Part shown: positions 1-9,752 of the stretch, one piece after another
How the letters are laid out: every line of letters starts with the position of its first letter
How positions within the stretch are numbered: the first letter of the stretch is position 1
DNA from: Enterococcus quebecensis
GTDB taxonomy: Bacteria; Bacillota; Bacilli; Lactobacillales; Enterococcaceae
Length of the DNA stretch: 64,000 nucleotides
Assembly (NCBI RefSeq): GCF_001730365.1
Contig: NZ_MIKB01000015.1
Coordinates: 248,001-312,000 of the forward strand
Direction: 5' to 3'
Position numbers and translations under genes: made by a program
Notes under the pieces: generated by a model
What the model saw: the letters and a program-made list of their open reading frames with translations, nothing else
Databases searched by the model: none
Told to the model about the DNA's origin: nothing

Positions 1-2
1 AA

Positions 3-1013
3 ATTATTGATGATTTATTGAAATCTATCGAGATTGGGGAATTACCAGAAAACGCACAACTCCCGACAGAAAAAGAACTATCTCAAAAATATGATGTCAG
101 TCGGATCACATCTAAAAGAGCTCTTACAGAACTAGAAAATCAAGGGTTAATCTACCGAATTCAAGGCAAAGGTAGTTATGTCCAAAAACGTAAACCAATG
201 AAGAAAAAAGTAGCTCGTATTTTATTTTTAATCCCATTTGTTAATGACCTTTCGTTGGGAAATTTCAATGAAGGTCTTGCACCCGTGACAAATGAACATC
301 ACTACGAAGTGATTATGTCTTCAGCAGAGTTCTTAATCAATAAACAAGCATCAGATATCATCGAAAATTTTGATGGAATGATTTACTACGCTCATAACAC
401 CGAGGACTTTCTGGATACTTTATTTGAGTTATCTATCCAGCAATTCCCCGTAATTATCTTAGATAAGAAAATTCATGATCTGCCTTATCCCACTGTTCAG
501 TCAGATAACTTTTCAGGTGGTGAAATGGCAACAAACTATTTAGCCGCACAAGGCCATCAACGAATCGCCTATATTTTTGGCGAATCCACATTACCTCAAT
601 CTGTTAGACAGCGTTATTTGGGGTATATCCATGGAACGAAAGAACAAGATTTAACTTTCCACACAGCATTAACAGATAAACAAGCATGTTTAAATGATAA
701 TGTAATTGCCTATCTGCGTGAAAATGCCATTACAGGTGTTGTGTGTGAAAATGACTTAGTTGCGATTTCTTTGATGAATCAAGCCAAACGAGTAGGCCTT
801 GATATACCAAATCAGTTGTCAGTCATTGGATTCGATAATATCCAAGCAGCTGCCTTAGTTGATCCATCACTAACAACTATTGCACAAGATTTCAAAGGAA
901 TGGGACAACTTGCTGGTAAGATGCTAATTGAGTGGATTGAAAAGCAAGTAATCCCTACAGATCAACAAGTCCCAGTCAAACAAATCATTCGACACTCAAC
1001 AAAGGAGAACTAA
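3..1013 (+). CDS. GntR-family regulator with LacI-like sugar-binding domain (5' end outside window)
   Basis: The reading frame is open from the first bases of the window, so the true start lies upstream. The N-terminal part is a GntR-type winged helix (LPTEKELSQKYDVSRITSKRALTEL, given here only as family hallmark: 'LPTEKEL' followed by 'SRITSKRAL'). From about residue 70 the protein turns into a periplasmic-binding-protein-like effector domain with the 'VIGFDNIQAA' and 'LTTIAQDF' segments typical of LacI/AraR-type regulators. That architecture is the AraR type, which senses a sugar and represses a neighbouring utilisation gene. It lies three bases before the GH92 gene and should be co-transcribed with it, so its ligand is probably a mannose-containing sugar (inference). 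Confidence 0.85.
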   Translation: MIDDLLKSIEIGELPENAQLPTEKELSQKYDVSRITSKRALTELENQGLIYRIQGKGSYVQKRKPMKKKVARILFLIPFVNDLSLGNFNEGLAPVTNEHHYEVIMSSAEFLINKQASDIIENFDGMIYYAHNTEDFLDTLFELSIQQFPVIILDKKIHDLPYPTVQSDNFSGGEMATNYLAAQGHQRIAYIFGESTLPQSVRQRYLGYIHGTKEQDLTFHTALTDKQACLNDNVIAYLRENAITGVVCENDLVAISLMNQAKRVGLDIPNQLSVIGFDNIQAAALVDPSLTTIAQDFKGMGQLAGKMLIEWIEKQVIPTDQQVPVKQIIRHSTKEN

Positions 1014-1016
1014 AGA

Positions 1017-3158
1017 ATGAAACAAACATTAATTGATACTAGGCATGGAACAGACAATCAACACTCTTTTTCAAATGGTAATTGTTTACCTTATACAGGT
1101 GTCCCTTGGGGCATGAATTATTTTGCCCCACAAACCAATGGAGAAAATGGCAGTTGGTGGTTCAACCCTCGTGATCGGGTCTTTCAAGGGTTTCGCTTAA
1201 CTCATCAACCTAGCCCTTGGATGGGGGATTTTAGCTATTTCGTTATGCTACCTTTTAACGGCTCTCTAAAAGAGAAGACTGTATTTCATGCGCAGTCTTC
1301 TTACCGACCAGATGAAAGCGTTTTTAAACCTAGTTATTTAGAAATTACGGAGCAACGCTACCAGTTGACCACTCGCTTAATCCCTAGTATGTATGGCGGT
1401 GTCTTAACAGCAACATACACACAGCTAGCCGCAGGACTTTTACTTTCATTACCTGGAAAATATCAACTTACTATTGAGGATGCTCATACTGTTTCTGGCT
1501 CTATAATAAATTACGCAGGTTGCGAAGATTCCGATTTTTCTTTTTATTTTACTCTTCATTTTCAACAGCCATTATTTTGGGAAGAACCTATAGAAAAAGC
1601 GGGAGAAGATGACTGCATTACTTTTTCTTTTGGAGATATTAAAGAACAAGTCATCCAATTTGGCACCTCTTTTATCAGCTTAGAGCAAGCAAAGTTGAAC
1701 TTATCTCGGGAGTCTCATTGGCAGCCTGAAGATTATCTTAAAAGTTCTCAGGAACAATGGGCACAATATTTGAATAAAATCGACATTCAAGATAAAAATC
1801 AGCAACGTCGCTCAACCTTTTATCATAATCTTTATCGAACACTTCTGTTTCCCCAAACGTTCTATGAAAAAGATTCAGAGGATAAAATTATCCACTATGA
1901 TACTTTAGCTAAAAAGGTAAAACCTGGTTTTCTTTATACTAATAATGGTTTTTGGGACACTTACAAAACAGTTTATCCTTTATATTCATTGATTGCTCAG
2001 GAAAAATATGCAGAGATGCTAGAAGGCTTTTTAAACAGTTATCGAGAAAGCGGCTATTTACCTAAATGGTTATCGCCAGATGAACGAGGATTAATGCCTG
2101 GAACTTTAATTGATGCCGTGATCGCTGATGCTGCAGTGAAAAAAATCCGTCCTGATTTAATGCCAGAATTTTTGTCAGCTATGATTAAAGGCGCTACCGT
2201 TCAAAGTGAAAACCCTAATTATGGTCGTCAAGGAACGAAGGATTACTTGACCTATGGCTATGTTCCGGCAGATTACCATGAGTCAGTCAACCACACGCTG
2301 GATTACTGTTACAGCGACTTTTGTATTAGCCAAGTAGCCTCTTCTCTAAAGGACGACGAAGTAAGAGAACATTATAAAAAACAAGCAAAAAATTACTTAG
2401 CTATTTTTGATGAGAAAACAGGTTTTATGCGGGCGAAACAAACAGACGGGACATTCAAAAAAACTTTTAACAGTCATCGCTGGGGTGGAGATTACGCAGA
2501 AGGAAGTGCGTGGCAAAGTAGTTTTGCGGTATACCATGACTTTAAGGGACTAATCACAGCGTTTGGCGGAAATGAACGATTCCAAGAAAAATTAATTAAT
2601 CTCTGTAATCAAGAACCCACATTCAATGTTGATGGCTATGGATTTGAAATTCACGAAATGAGTGAAATGGCTGCTACAGATTTCGGTCAATTGGCCATTT
2701 CAAACCAGCCAAGTTTTCATTTTCCGTATTTATTTAGTTATATAGGAAAACCAGAATTTGCTCAGCCTTTATTAAAGCAACTGATGGTTCAGGAATTTAA
2801 TGATAGTCCTACTGGCTACCCAGGCGATGAAGACAATGGCAGTATGGCTGGTTGGTATATTTTCAGTTCATTAGGCTTTTACCCTGTGTGTCCTGGCTCA
2901 GGTGAGTATGTCATTGGAATGCCTTTATTTGATAAAGCGGTCATTCATTTATCTAATGGTGAAACATTAACCATCACCGCCAGTCCCAATAAAGAACAAC
3001 AGCAATTCGTGGATCATATTTGTTCTAACGGAAAGATTCATGAAGAACTATTCTTCACTCATGAACAATTGATGCATGGCGGAACTATCGACTTTACTCT
3101 AGGAATCGTTCCTAGACCAAGAATGATTTCACAAACCCAACTTCCATTTAGTATGTAA
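1017..3158 (+). CDS. GH92 family alpha-mannosidase
   Basis: This 713-residue protein carries family GH92 hallmarks along its length: N-terminal 'DTRHGTDNQHSFSNGN', central 'NGFWDTYKTVYPLY', and C-terminal 'GDEDNGSMAGWYIFSSLGFY' containing acidic residues of the active-site region. GH92 enzymes are calcium-dependent exo-acting alpha-mannosidases that trim N-glycans. No signal peptide is visible, so this one probably works in the cytoplasm on imported mannosides, which fits the sugar ABC importer nearby. The start ATG at 1017 follows AAGGAG and lies directly after the regulator stop. Family assignment is firm; linkage specificity (alpha-1,2, -1,3 or -1,6) cannot be read from the sequence. Confidence 0.92.
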   Translation: MKQTLIDTRHGTDNQHSFSNGNCLPYTGVPWGMNYFAPQTNGENGSWWFNPRDRVFQGFRLTHQPSPWMGDFSYFVMLPFNGSLKEKTVFHAQSSYRPDESVFKPSYLEITEQRYQLTTRLIPSMYGGVLTATYTQLAAGLLLSLPGKYQLTIEDAHTVSGSIINYAGCEDSDFSFYFTLHFQQPLFWEEPIEKAGEDDCITFSFGDIKEQVIQFGTSFISLEQAKLNLSRESHWQPEDYLKSSQEQWAQYLNKIDIQDKNQQRRSTFYHNLYRTLLFPQTFYEKDSEDKIIHYDTLAKKVKPGFLYTNNGFWDTYKTVYPLYSLIAQEKYAEMLEGFLNSYRESGYLPKWLSPDERGLMPGTLIDAVIADAAVKKIRPDLMPEFLSAMIKGATVQSENPNYGRQGTKDYLTYGYVPADYHESVNHTLDYCYSDFCISQVASSLKDDEVREHYKKQAKNYLAIFDEKTGFMRAKQTDGTFKKTFNSHRWGGDYAEGSAWQSSFAVYHDFKGLITAFGGNERFQEKLINLCNQEPTFNVDGYGFEIHEMSEMAATDFGQLAISNQPSFHFPYLFSYIGKPEFAQPLLKQLMVQEFNDSPTGYPGDEDNGSMAGWYIFSSLGFYPVCPGSGEYVIGMPLFDKAVIHLSNGETLTITASPNKEQQQFVDHICSNGKIHEELFFTHEQLMHGGTIDFTLGIVPRPRMISQTQLPFSM

Positions 3159-3163
3159 GCCTA

Positions 3164-3211
3164 AAAAAACTGAATGAAAGGCTCTTAGATTTGAGCCTTT
3201 CCATTCAGTTC
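3164..3211. terminator. Bidirectional terminator between convergent genes
   Basis: An inverted repeat of 17 bases per arm (AACTGAATGAAAGGCTC against its complement with one bulged base) sits between the convergent GH92 and response-regulator genes. It is flanked by A-rich sequence on the left and T-rich sequence on the right, so it can end transcripts from both sides. Confidence 0.85.
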
Positions 3212-3228
3212 TTTCTGTCGATTCTCTG

Positions 3229-4725
3229 CTATTCTTCCCCAACAGAATGATAGCGATGTTTATACTTTTCCCGAAATTCTTTTGGCGTCAGATCATTCAT
3301 CTTTTTAAACATCTGAGAAAAATACGTACTGTTGTTAAAGCCGATTTTGTCAGCGATCTCACTTACATTATCATCTGAATATAACAGTAAGTTTTGGGCT
3401 TTTTTCATACGATATTGATTCAAGTATTGAGAAAAGCTTTTTTTCGTTTCCTTCTTAAATAATTGACCCAAATACATCACATTTAAATGCAATGACTGAG
3501 CTACACATTTCAGTGTCAATTCACTGGCATATTCACAACGAATTTTATCAATCACGTTTTGAACATTTTCCGAATAGTCGTACGCCAACTTTTCACGAGT
3601 GATTTGTTTAATCGTAGTGGATAAAATCTCCCGAAGTTTATCTACATTTGATGAATGATTAATATCATCTAAAACTTGCTGATACTCCCCTTCATCTAAA
3701 TGATTAAACCGACGATAAATATCCATAAATAGCATAAACGTTATATGACGGACATCTTCTGGACGAGCACCGATTTTTTGTGTCTTAGTATAGATGTCAG
3801 CGATCGTCGTTTCGATTGTTGTAAAATCACCGACCATCAATGTTTTATTAAAATTAATAATATCCGTAGAAAGATCAAAGTCATCTGAAAAAACGGAATA
3901 CAGCAAGTTCCCCCCACTTGCTTCATAAAACTTATAGCGCTGCAAGGTTTGGCTTGCTTTTTCAAAACTATCTGGAACATCTTCCCAATCACTCACAGTC
4001 TCACCTACACTAATCAGCCAATTGTCGCCTTCATCCCCTTGTAAAGGATTAATTGCTAACAATTGATTCAACTGATACTTCCCGCCTTTAAAAATATGTA
4101 CAAGTAGGCTTTTATCTCCTAAATTCCTTGAAAAAAACAGTGACTGTTGCTGTTCTTCTAACCATTTAACAACTTTAAGCTTTTGCTCACGAGCTATTTC
4201 AATCAACAAGACCGTCCAATCGGCTTTCTCTGAGGTATTGACTAATTGATCCAACTCTTGATAATTATCTATATCAATCTCACCATTGACCCATTGAGAC
4301 AATAGAATTTCGCTATATAAGCCATCTCTGGTCTCTTGTTGATTACGACTATCCAATCGATTTTTCGCCTTTTTTACACTTTTCAGAAGCTCTAATTTAT
4401 CTACTGGCTTCATCAAATAATTAATGGCTCCTAGCTGTAACCCTCCTTTTAAAAAATCAAATTCTTGGTAGCCAGACAGAATCATAAATTCAAATTGCCG
4501 TGCCTCTTTTTGAGCAGCTTCAATAAACTCTAAACCAGTCATTTCAGGCATTGTAATATCCGTGATCACTAAATCAATAGCTTCTGTTTCCATTATCGTC
4601 AAAGCTTCTTTAGCATTCCTCGACGTTCCTTTAATCGAGAAACCTTCCTCTTCCCAAGGTATAATTTTTTTCAAACCGTTAACAATCATATATTCATCAT
4701 CGACTAGTAAAACATTATATGTCAT
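3229..4725 (-). CDS. YesN-type response regulator, REC + AraC DNA-binding domain
   Basis: The first ~120 residues form a receiver domain with phospho-acceptor Asp in 'LVITDITMPEM' (about residue 56) and the conserved 'MKPVDKLEL' lysine. A long linker follows, and the last ~100 residues are a double helix-turn-helix of the AraC type ('VAQSLHLNVMYLGQLFKK', 'IADKIGFNNSTYFSQMFKK'). This is the YesN family, which pairs with YesM-type kinases and activates transporters for complex carbohydrates. The 498-residue length is normal for the family. It lies 64 bases downstream of the kinase gene. The likely target is the binding-protein/permease operon just downstream on the same strand order (inference from neighbourhood). 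Confidence 0.93.
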   Translation of the reverse strand: MTYNVLLVDDEYMIVNGLKKIIPWEEEGFSIKGTSRNAKEALTIMETEAIDLVITDITMPEMTGLEFIEAAQKEARQFEFMILSGYQEFDFLKGGLQLGAINYLMKPVDKLELLKSVKKAKNRLDSRNQQETRDGLYSEILLSQWVNGEIDIDNYQELDQLVNTSEKADWTVLLIEIAREQKLKVVKWLEEQQQSLFFSRNLGDKSLLVHIFKGGKYQLNQLLAINPLQGDEGDNWLISVGETVSDWEDVPDSFEKASQTLQRYKFYEASGGNLLYSVFSDDFDLSTDIINFNKTLMVGDFTTIETTIADIYTKTQKIGARPEDVRHITFMLFMDIYRRFNHLDEGEYQQVLDDINHSSNVDKLREILSTTIKQITREKLAYDYSENVQNVIDKIRCEYASELTLKCVAQSLHLNVMYLGQLFKKETKKSFSQYLNQYRMKKAQNLLLYSDDNVSEIADKIGFNNSTYFSQMFKKMNDLTPKEFREKYKHRYHSVGEE

Positions 4726-4789
4726 TGTCTCACTCCTTTGCTGTACAACACAGCGGGTTCGTTATCGCCTAATTTTGTCTAAATCAGAT

Positions 4790-6520
4790 TTAACTTGAAG
4801 AACTACAATCATTGAATGACAGTAAAATAGTAATTCCCTTTATCTCATTTGGCGTGATCGTCATCAAAAATGTAGGCCCAAAATACGCACGAAGTCGTTC
4901 ATTTACATTTTGCAATCCAATCGAATCATGTAATTCTATTTGTTGACTCTCCAACTTTCTTCGGATAAGCATCAACTTTTGTTCTGATATCCCTTTGCCG
5001 TTATCACGAATCAAGATATTCACTTGTCCATCAATCAACTGAGCTTTCACACTGATAGCATTGTCGTTTCTTGAAAAATCAATCCCATGGACAAAGTAAT
5101 TTTCAATCAAAGGTTGTATCGAAAATTTCGGTAAAATTAGCTCTTTTAATCCCTCATCGATCTCAAAGTGATAGGCCACTCGGTCAGGATATCTCATCTG
5201 ATACAAATAGACATACTTTTCGCAAAAACTTAATTCTTTTTCTAACGTTGTTGTTTTAGCTTGATCCGTATTATTCCTTAACAAGGTTGAAAATGCGTAA
5301 ACAACATCAGCAAGCTCTTCACTGCCTTCGCTTAATGCATACATTCGGATATATTCCAACGTGTTATATAAAAAATGTGGGCTAATTTGAGACTGTAACG
5401 CTCTCATATGTGCATCTTGCTGCTTGATTTCCAGCTTGTATATATCAGCAATATATCGCTCAATATTGTCCAACATCGTATTGATGCCGTTTGACAGCTC
5501 TCTTAATTCAAACTGAGTTGTCTCTTCATCGATTCGCGTATTCAACTCCCCTTTAGTGACTAATGCCATCGATTCCATAATAATATCAACCTGATGTGAA
5601 TACTTCGTAAACGTTCGATACAGCAAATACAACAGGACTAAAATTAAAACCAATCCGCCTAACATTAAAATACGCAAGTCAAAAAAAACAGTGGTAATAA
5701 TCTTTGACTTAGATATCGTAACCAAGATGTCAAAACCACTCGTTGTTTTCAAATGCTCCAACAAATTTTTCTCAGCCAACTTTTGAATCGGCAACATAGA
5801 CGTTTCCTTCATATTTTGTTGGATTAACTGCCGGTCTGAGCTGTCATTTTTTTCCGTATACGTCAATAGTTGATACCCTGTATTGGAAAAGACATATGCG
5901 GACAATCCGTCAAAAGTAGTTAAATGAGTCAAACTATCAATAATATCTTTTTGAGAAAATTCAACGTAAAAACTTCCTAAAACTTCTAAGGTCACCGGAT
6001 TGATAATCGGATAAGCTAAATAAAATTTATTATTTAAATGAGGTGTACCATTATTTTTTCCCCCACCTTTATCTTTAACTGTGGAAAGATAGTAACCATC
6101 ATAATTATTCAAAACTATAATGACTGATTCAATATTGTCATACATGGTATAAAAATTTTTCACCTGACTAGGTAAAAATAAATAATTGCCTGTTTCTAGC
6201 TGCTGATCGTAGGAATAATTCAAATAATCCGGAATGGAAGAATCCATATAACGATTTAAGTTATTGATCTTCTCTTGATTATCCGTCAGTCCATTTAGCA
6301 TTGTTTTCCCTTGCAAATTTTTATCACTGATAGATCGACCAATCATATCGACTGCTTCTTGTGCGGTCATTCTCCCTCTTCCCATCGATTGCCAATAAGT
6401 ATTCATACCGATACTGAACATACCGATCAAAATCAAAGACACCAGAATCAAGGCATAATTTTTCAGCAGTCGGTTCAACAATGTTTTTTTGCTAAAGGAA
6501 GAAGGCAACTTTTTACGCAT
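4790..6520 (-). CDS. YesM-type sensor histidine kinase
   Basis: Two membrane helices (near residues 20-40 and 280-300) enclose an extracellular sensor region. A HAMP-like linker, the His-kinase box 'PHFLYNTLEYIRM' and an ATP-binding domain ('NYFVHGIDF', 'DNGKGIS') follow. This is the Lyt/YesM class that signals to AraC-type response regulators. I place the start at the ATG at 6520 rather than the TTG at 6541. That ATG overlaps the stop of the upstream DUF624 gene (ATGCGTAA), which suggests translational coupling. The protein is then 576 residues. Confidence 0.9.
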   Translation of the reverse strand: MRKKLPSSFSKKTLLNRLLKNYALILVSLILIGMFSIGMNTYWQSMGRGRMTAQEAVDMIGRSISDKNLQGKTMLNGLTDNQEKINNLNRYMDSSIPDYLNYSYDQQLETGNYLFLPSQVKNFYTMYDNIESVIIVLNNYDGYYLSTVKDKGGGKNNGTPHLNNKFYLAYPIINPVTLEVLGSFYVEFSQKDIIDSLTHLTTFDGLSAYVFSNTGYQLLTYTEKNDSSDRQLIQQNMKETSMLPIQKLAEKNLLEHLKTTSGFDILVTISKSKIITTVFFDLRILMLGGLVLILVLLYLLYRTFTKYSHQVDIIMESMALVTKGELNTRIDEETTQFELRELSNGINTMLDNIERYIADIYKLEIKQQDAHMRALQSQISPHFLYNTLEYIRMYALSEGSEELADVVYAFSTLLRNNTDQAKTTTLEKELSFCEKYVYLYQMRYPDRVAYHFEIDEGLKELILPKFSIQPLIENYFVHGIDFSRNDNAISVKAQLIDGQVNILIRDNGKGISEQKLMLIRRKLESQQIELHDSIGLQNVNERLRAYFGPTFLMTITPNEIKGITILLSFNDCSSSS

Positions 6521-7127
6521 GAAGACCCAATCGTTGATCAATTGTTTGTCGCCAAGCCTTGGTTGCAGTATAACTCCAAATTTGCATCATAGAAAAAGTT
6601 CCAAATAAAATCAACCCTTTGAATTTCCAAGTAATAAACAAAATCAGACTGACTCCAATGGCAATTTTTAATAAATTCATAAAATTAGATAACGTCGAAA
6701 TAAAAGCCAGCTTCAGCAAGTTTTTTAAACCGATTTCATAATAGCTGTCTAACAATAACCCATATTGAAATGTAACAAGACCATAAATCATAGCGAAAAC
6801 TAAAAGAAAGTCAATCGCCAAAAATAGTAGTCCTTGAATTTGAACAGATAAAAATAAATTATACGCTAAAGCTGCTAACAACAATACCGTACCATAAAAG
6901 AGTAGATTTCCTCTAACAAAATTTTGCTTAAAATAATGCCAACCTTCCTTTAAAGTGATGTCCTTGTAATTAAATTCATGGCTGACAAATAAATCGTTGA
7001 CTGTTTTCAAGGCTGGTCCAACGCCTGCTACAATCAATCCGCAACAACTAAACAACCAAAAGAATAAATTCAATTTTACAATGACCCAAATCTTGATAAA
7101 TAACGTTTCCAACGCTTTTCCAATCAT
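6513..7127 (-). CDS. DUF624 (YesL-family) membrane protein
   Basis: This 204-residue protein has about five hydrophobic helices and the N-terminal pattern of the YesL/DUF624 family ('LFFWLFSCCGLIVAGVGPAL'). YesL proteins are commonly encoded with YesM/YesN systems and ABC importers for complex sugars; their biochemical role is not established. It is the first gene of the regulator operon and overlaps the kinase start by eight bases. Confidence 0.85.
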   Translation of the reverse strand: MIGKALETLFIKIWVIVKLNLFFWLFSCCGLIVAGVGPALKTVNDLFVSHEFNYKDITLKEGWHYFKQNFVRGNLLFYGTVLLLAALAYNLFLSVQIQGLLFLAIDFLLVFAMIYGLVTFQYGLLLDSYYEIGLKNLLKLAFISTLSNFMNLLKIAIGVSLILFITWKFKGLILFGTFSMMQIWSYTATKAWRQTIDQRLGLHA

Positions 7128-7157
7128 CTAACTCTTCCTTTCCAGTACTCTATTAGT

Positions 7158-7186
7158 ATAATAAATAACTCTGGCGTATATTCCAA
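7158..7186 (-). promoter_or_regulatory. Promoter of the DUF624-kinase-regulator operon
   Basis: On the minus strand TTGGAA (7186-7181) and TATTAT (7163-7158) are separated by 17 bases, 31 bases ahead of the DUF624 start. Both boxes deviate from consensus, as expected for an activated or moderate promoter. Confidence 0.45.
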
Positions 7187-7245
7187 GTATAAAAGCTCCC
7201 TACTAAAAATATACTACGCAATTAATCTTGATTCTTATTTTTATA

Positions 7246-7293
7246 AAAGAACCAAGCAAAAACGATGAATCATCGAGTCACTTGGTTCTGGTT
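7246..7293 (-). terminator. Terminator after the sugar ABC operon
   Basis: Inverted repeat with arms AGAACCAAG and CTTGGTTCT, followed on the minus strand by a T-rich run, directly behind the binding-protein gene. Confidence 0.7.
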
Positions 7294-7305
7294 ATTATTC
7301 ATGTT

Positions 7306-8772
7306 CTATTTTTTCAAAAAGTCATCATATTGTTTTTGCATTTCAGTCAAGACTTTCTCGTAACCAGCATTATCAAGAGCTTCTTTCAATTTAGGTACTG
7401 TCACCTCTGGATCCACTGTTCCTGTATTTAAGCCATCCAGATATTGACTCATAACGTTTGCGATGTTACTTAGCTCTGTTTTTACATTAGATGTGACAAA
7501 GTTAAACCCTAAAATCGGTGATGTTTCTGCTTTAGCGATTGATTCATCACGCTCTTTGATCATATCATCCGTGATCGTATCTTGTGTGTATAAAATTTTG
7601 TTATTTCCAGTGTTCCAAGCAGGTAAATGTGTATTTGGTTTATATCCATCTAGTAATTTGATCTTATCTTTTTTATCAGGGATTTTTTCCCAAGCTTCTC
7701 CTTCAATTCCCCAAACTAAACCATTTAACAGTTCTGGGTCACTATTGATTTGCCCTAAAACTTCGACTGCTTTTTCTTTGTTTTTAGACGTATTTGAGAC
7801 AACAAAGTTTGCCATTTGAGCTTGTGCTGTTGATTTCAATGGCGTTGTAAATGCTTTAGATACTAAAGTTTGACCAGCAGCATTACTTAAAATTGTATCA
7901 CCATAATCGTAAGGTCCTTGTGTTTCTTGACGAATGAACCAAGTATTTCCTTCTAAAGGAAATTCAGTATTGCTTGTTGCAGCATCCGATGGAATGTAGC
8001 CAGCTTTATACCATTTATGCATTGTTTTTAAAACATCCATAAAATCTTTGTTTTCATATTGATTGACGATTTTTTTCGAGTCGCCATTTAAATCAATAGC
8101 GAATGGATAATTATTGCCAATCGGAAAATCAAAGTTCCCTTGTGCTTTAAATCCTTGACCAATCGCAAACGCTGCAATATTAGGTTCTTTTTCGTGGAAG
8201 GTTTTAAGCACGCTTTCTGCGTCTTTATATGACTTAATATCATCAATCGATAAGTTGTATTTATCCAAATATTGCTTATTGAAGGTCAACACTTGTTGAG
8301 AATACACATTACCGTTGACTGGAAAGGCATATAATTTTCCATCCACTAAGTTTCCTTTGATGTACGCTTCATCCAATTGATCATATGCATCTTTCGCAAA
8401 TTTCGGTGCTAATTCTGTTAAATCCGCAAAAGCCCCTTTTTGTGCATTCGGCACATAATTATCTGCAAAGGCAATATCATAATTTTCGCCTGAAGATACG
8501 ATGACGCTCATTTTTTTCTCGTAATCTCCCCAACCGATGTATTGGATATTTAATTTAACTCCTGTTTTTTCTTCGATTCTCTTGTTAGCAACTTCCATCA
8601 ATGCATCATAATTATCTGGTTTATCACCAATTTGATACATCAATAACGTGTTCTCGTTCGCTTTTTTACTACTACCATCCGTCTGTTCTTTACTTCCACT
8701 ACCACATGCTGTTAAAACACCTAAGAGAACTACTGCTGTACTTAAACCGGCTATTTTTTTCCAAGTCTTCAT
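7306..8772 (-). CDS. Extracellular solute-binding lipoprotein for (oligo)saccharides, LplA/YtcQ type
   Basis: The N-terminus is a lipoprotein signal peptide with lipobox 'VLTACGSG', so the mature protein is anchored outside the membrane at Cys ~23. The rest is a cluster-D, family-1 sugar-binding protein. The C-terminal part (from about residue 350, 'PILGFNFVTSNVKTELSNI') matches the DUF3502-containing LplA/YtcQ subgroup. It is the last gene of a three-gene operon with two LplB/LplC-type permeases. No ATPase is present; in this class a shared MsmX-like ATPase encoded elsewhere normally energises uptake. Together with GH92 the likely cargo is a mannose-containing oligosaccharide (inference). 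Confidence 0.9.
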   Translation of the reverse strand: MKTWKKIAGLSTAVVLLGVLTACGSGSKEQTDGSSKKANENTLLMYQIGDKPDNYDALMEVANKRIEEKTGVKLNIQYIGWGDYEKKMSVIVSSGENYDIAFADNYVPNAQKGAFADLTELAPKFAKDAYDQLDEAYIKGNLVDGKLYAFPVNGNVYSQQVLTFNKQYLDKYNLSIDDIKSYKDAESVLKTFHEKEPNIAAFAIGQGFKAQGNFDFPIGNNYPFAIDLNGDSKKIVNQYENKDFMDVLKTMHKWYKAGYIPSDAATSNTEFPLEGNTWFIRQETQGPYDYGDTILSNAAGQTLVSKAFTTPLKSTAQAQMANFVVSNTSKNKEKAVEVLGQINSDPELLNGLVWGIEGEAWEKIPDKKDKIKLLDGYKPNTHLPAWNTGNNKILYTQDTITDDMIKERDESIAKAETSPILGFNFVTSNVKTELSNIANVMSQYLDGLNTGTVDPEVTVPKLKEALDNAGYEKVLTEMQKQYDDFLKK

Positions 8773-8816
8773 CTTTGTTCCTCCCTAATTTTAAAAGCTT
8801 TATGAGTTTTGTTATT

Positions 8817-9746
8817 TTACTCCTTAACTCCGCCAATCGTTAATCCTTTGACAAAATACTTTTGGAAAAATGGATAACTAACGGCAATTGGCAACGTGGA
8901 AATAACTACGATTGCCATACGGGCTGACTCACCAGGTATCGCCGCCATACCGCCAGATAGTTGACTACTGGCTCCAGCATTTTGTGTCAGATATTGAATA
9001 TTATTTTGAATCTTCATCAACAAATACTGCAATGGTACTAAACTGTCTTTTTGAATATAAAGTAACGCATTAAACCAGTCATTCCAATAGCCTAATGCTG
9101 CAAATAAGCTAATCGTTGCGATTCCCGGCACGGCTAATGGCAACACGATTTGAATAAATATACGCATCTCAGAAGCACCATCGATCCTAGCTGACTCGAT
9201 AATTGAATCAGATACTGAACGTTTGAAAAATGTCCGCATCACAATAATATTAAACGGACTAACTGCCATTGGCAAAATCAATGCCCAAATCGTATCTTTT
9301 AACTGAAGTAAATTCGTCATCACTAAATAATTCGCCACCATCCCAGGTGAAAATAACATAGTAATTAAACAAAATATAGTGAAAAAACGGCGAAAGGGAA
9401 AGTTAGATCTTGAGATCACGTAAGCATATAATGACGTTGCCGTGCTATTGATCAAAGTTCCCAGAACAGTAACCAAAACGGTCACAAATAATGCTTGAAA
9501 GATTTTTTCATGCATCTGATCAAACAAATAGGTGTACCCGAAAAAACTAAATTCTTTAGGCCAAAAACTATACCCGTGTGCCGCTAAAGCTGTCTCATTA
9601 GTAAATGAAATCGCCACAACAAATAAAAACGGCAAAATACAGGATAGTGCAAAAACAGCGATCAACAGGTTGAAAAATAAATTGACTGGTCGATTAAACG
9701 AGCGAATTTCTACTTTTGAAACTGACTTTTTCCTCAATGTTTTCAC
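8817..9746 (-). CDS. Carbohydrate ABC transporter permease, LplC/YtcP type
   Basis: This 309-residue protein has six predicted membrane helices and the inner-membrane permease signature 'ESARIDGASEMRIFIQIVLPLAVPG' (EAA loop, listed as hallmark 'ARIDGASEMRIF'). It belongs to the CUT1 permease group that pairs with LplB-type partners. It lies between the partner permease (7-base gap) and the binding protein (44-base gap). Confidence 0.92.
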   Translation of the reverse strand: MKTLRKKSVSKVEIRSFNRPVNLFFNLLIAVFALSCILPFLFVVAISFTNETALAAHGYSFWPKEFSFFGYTYLFDQMHEKIFQALFVTVLVTVLGTLINSTATSLYAYVISRSNFPFRRFFTIFCLITMLFSPGMVANYLVMTNLLQLKDTIWALILPMAVSPFNIIVMRTFFKRSVSDSIIESARIDGASEMRIFIQIVLPLAVPGIATISLFAALGYWNDWFNALLYIQKDSLVPLQYLLMKIQNNIQYLTQNAGASSQLSGGMAAIPGESARMAIVVISTLPIAVSYPFFQKYFVKGLTIGGVKE

Positions 9747-9752
9747 TCCTCC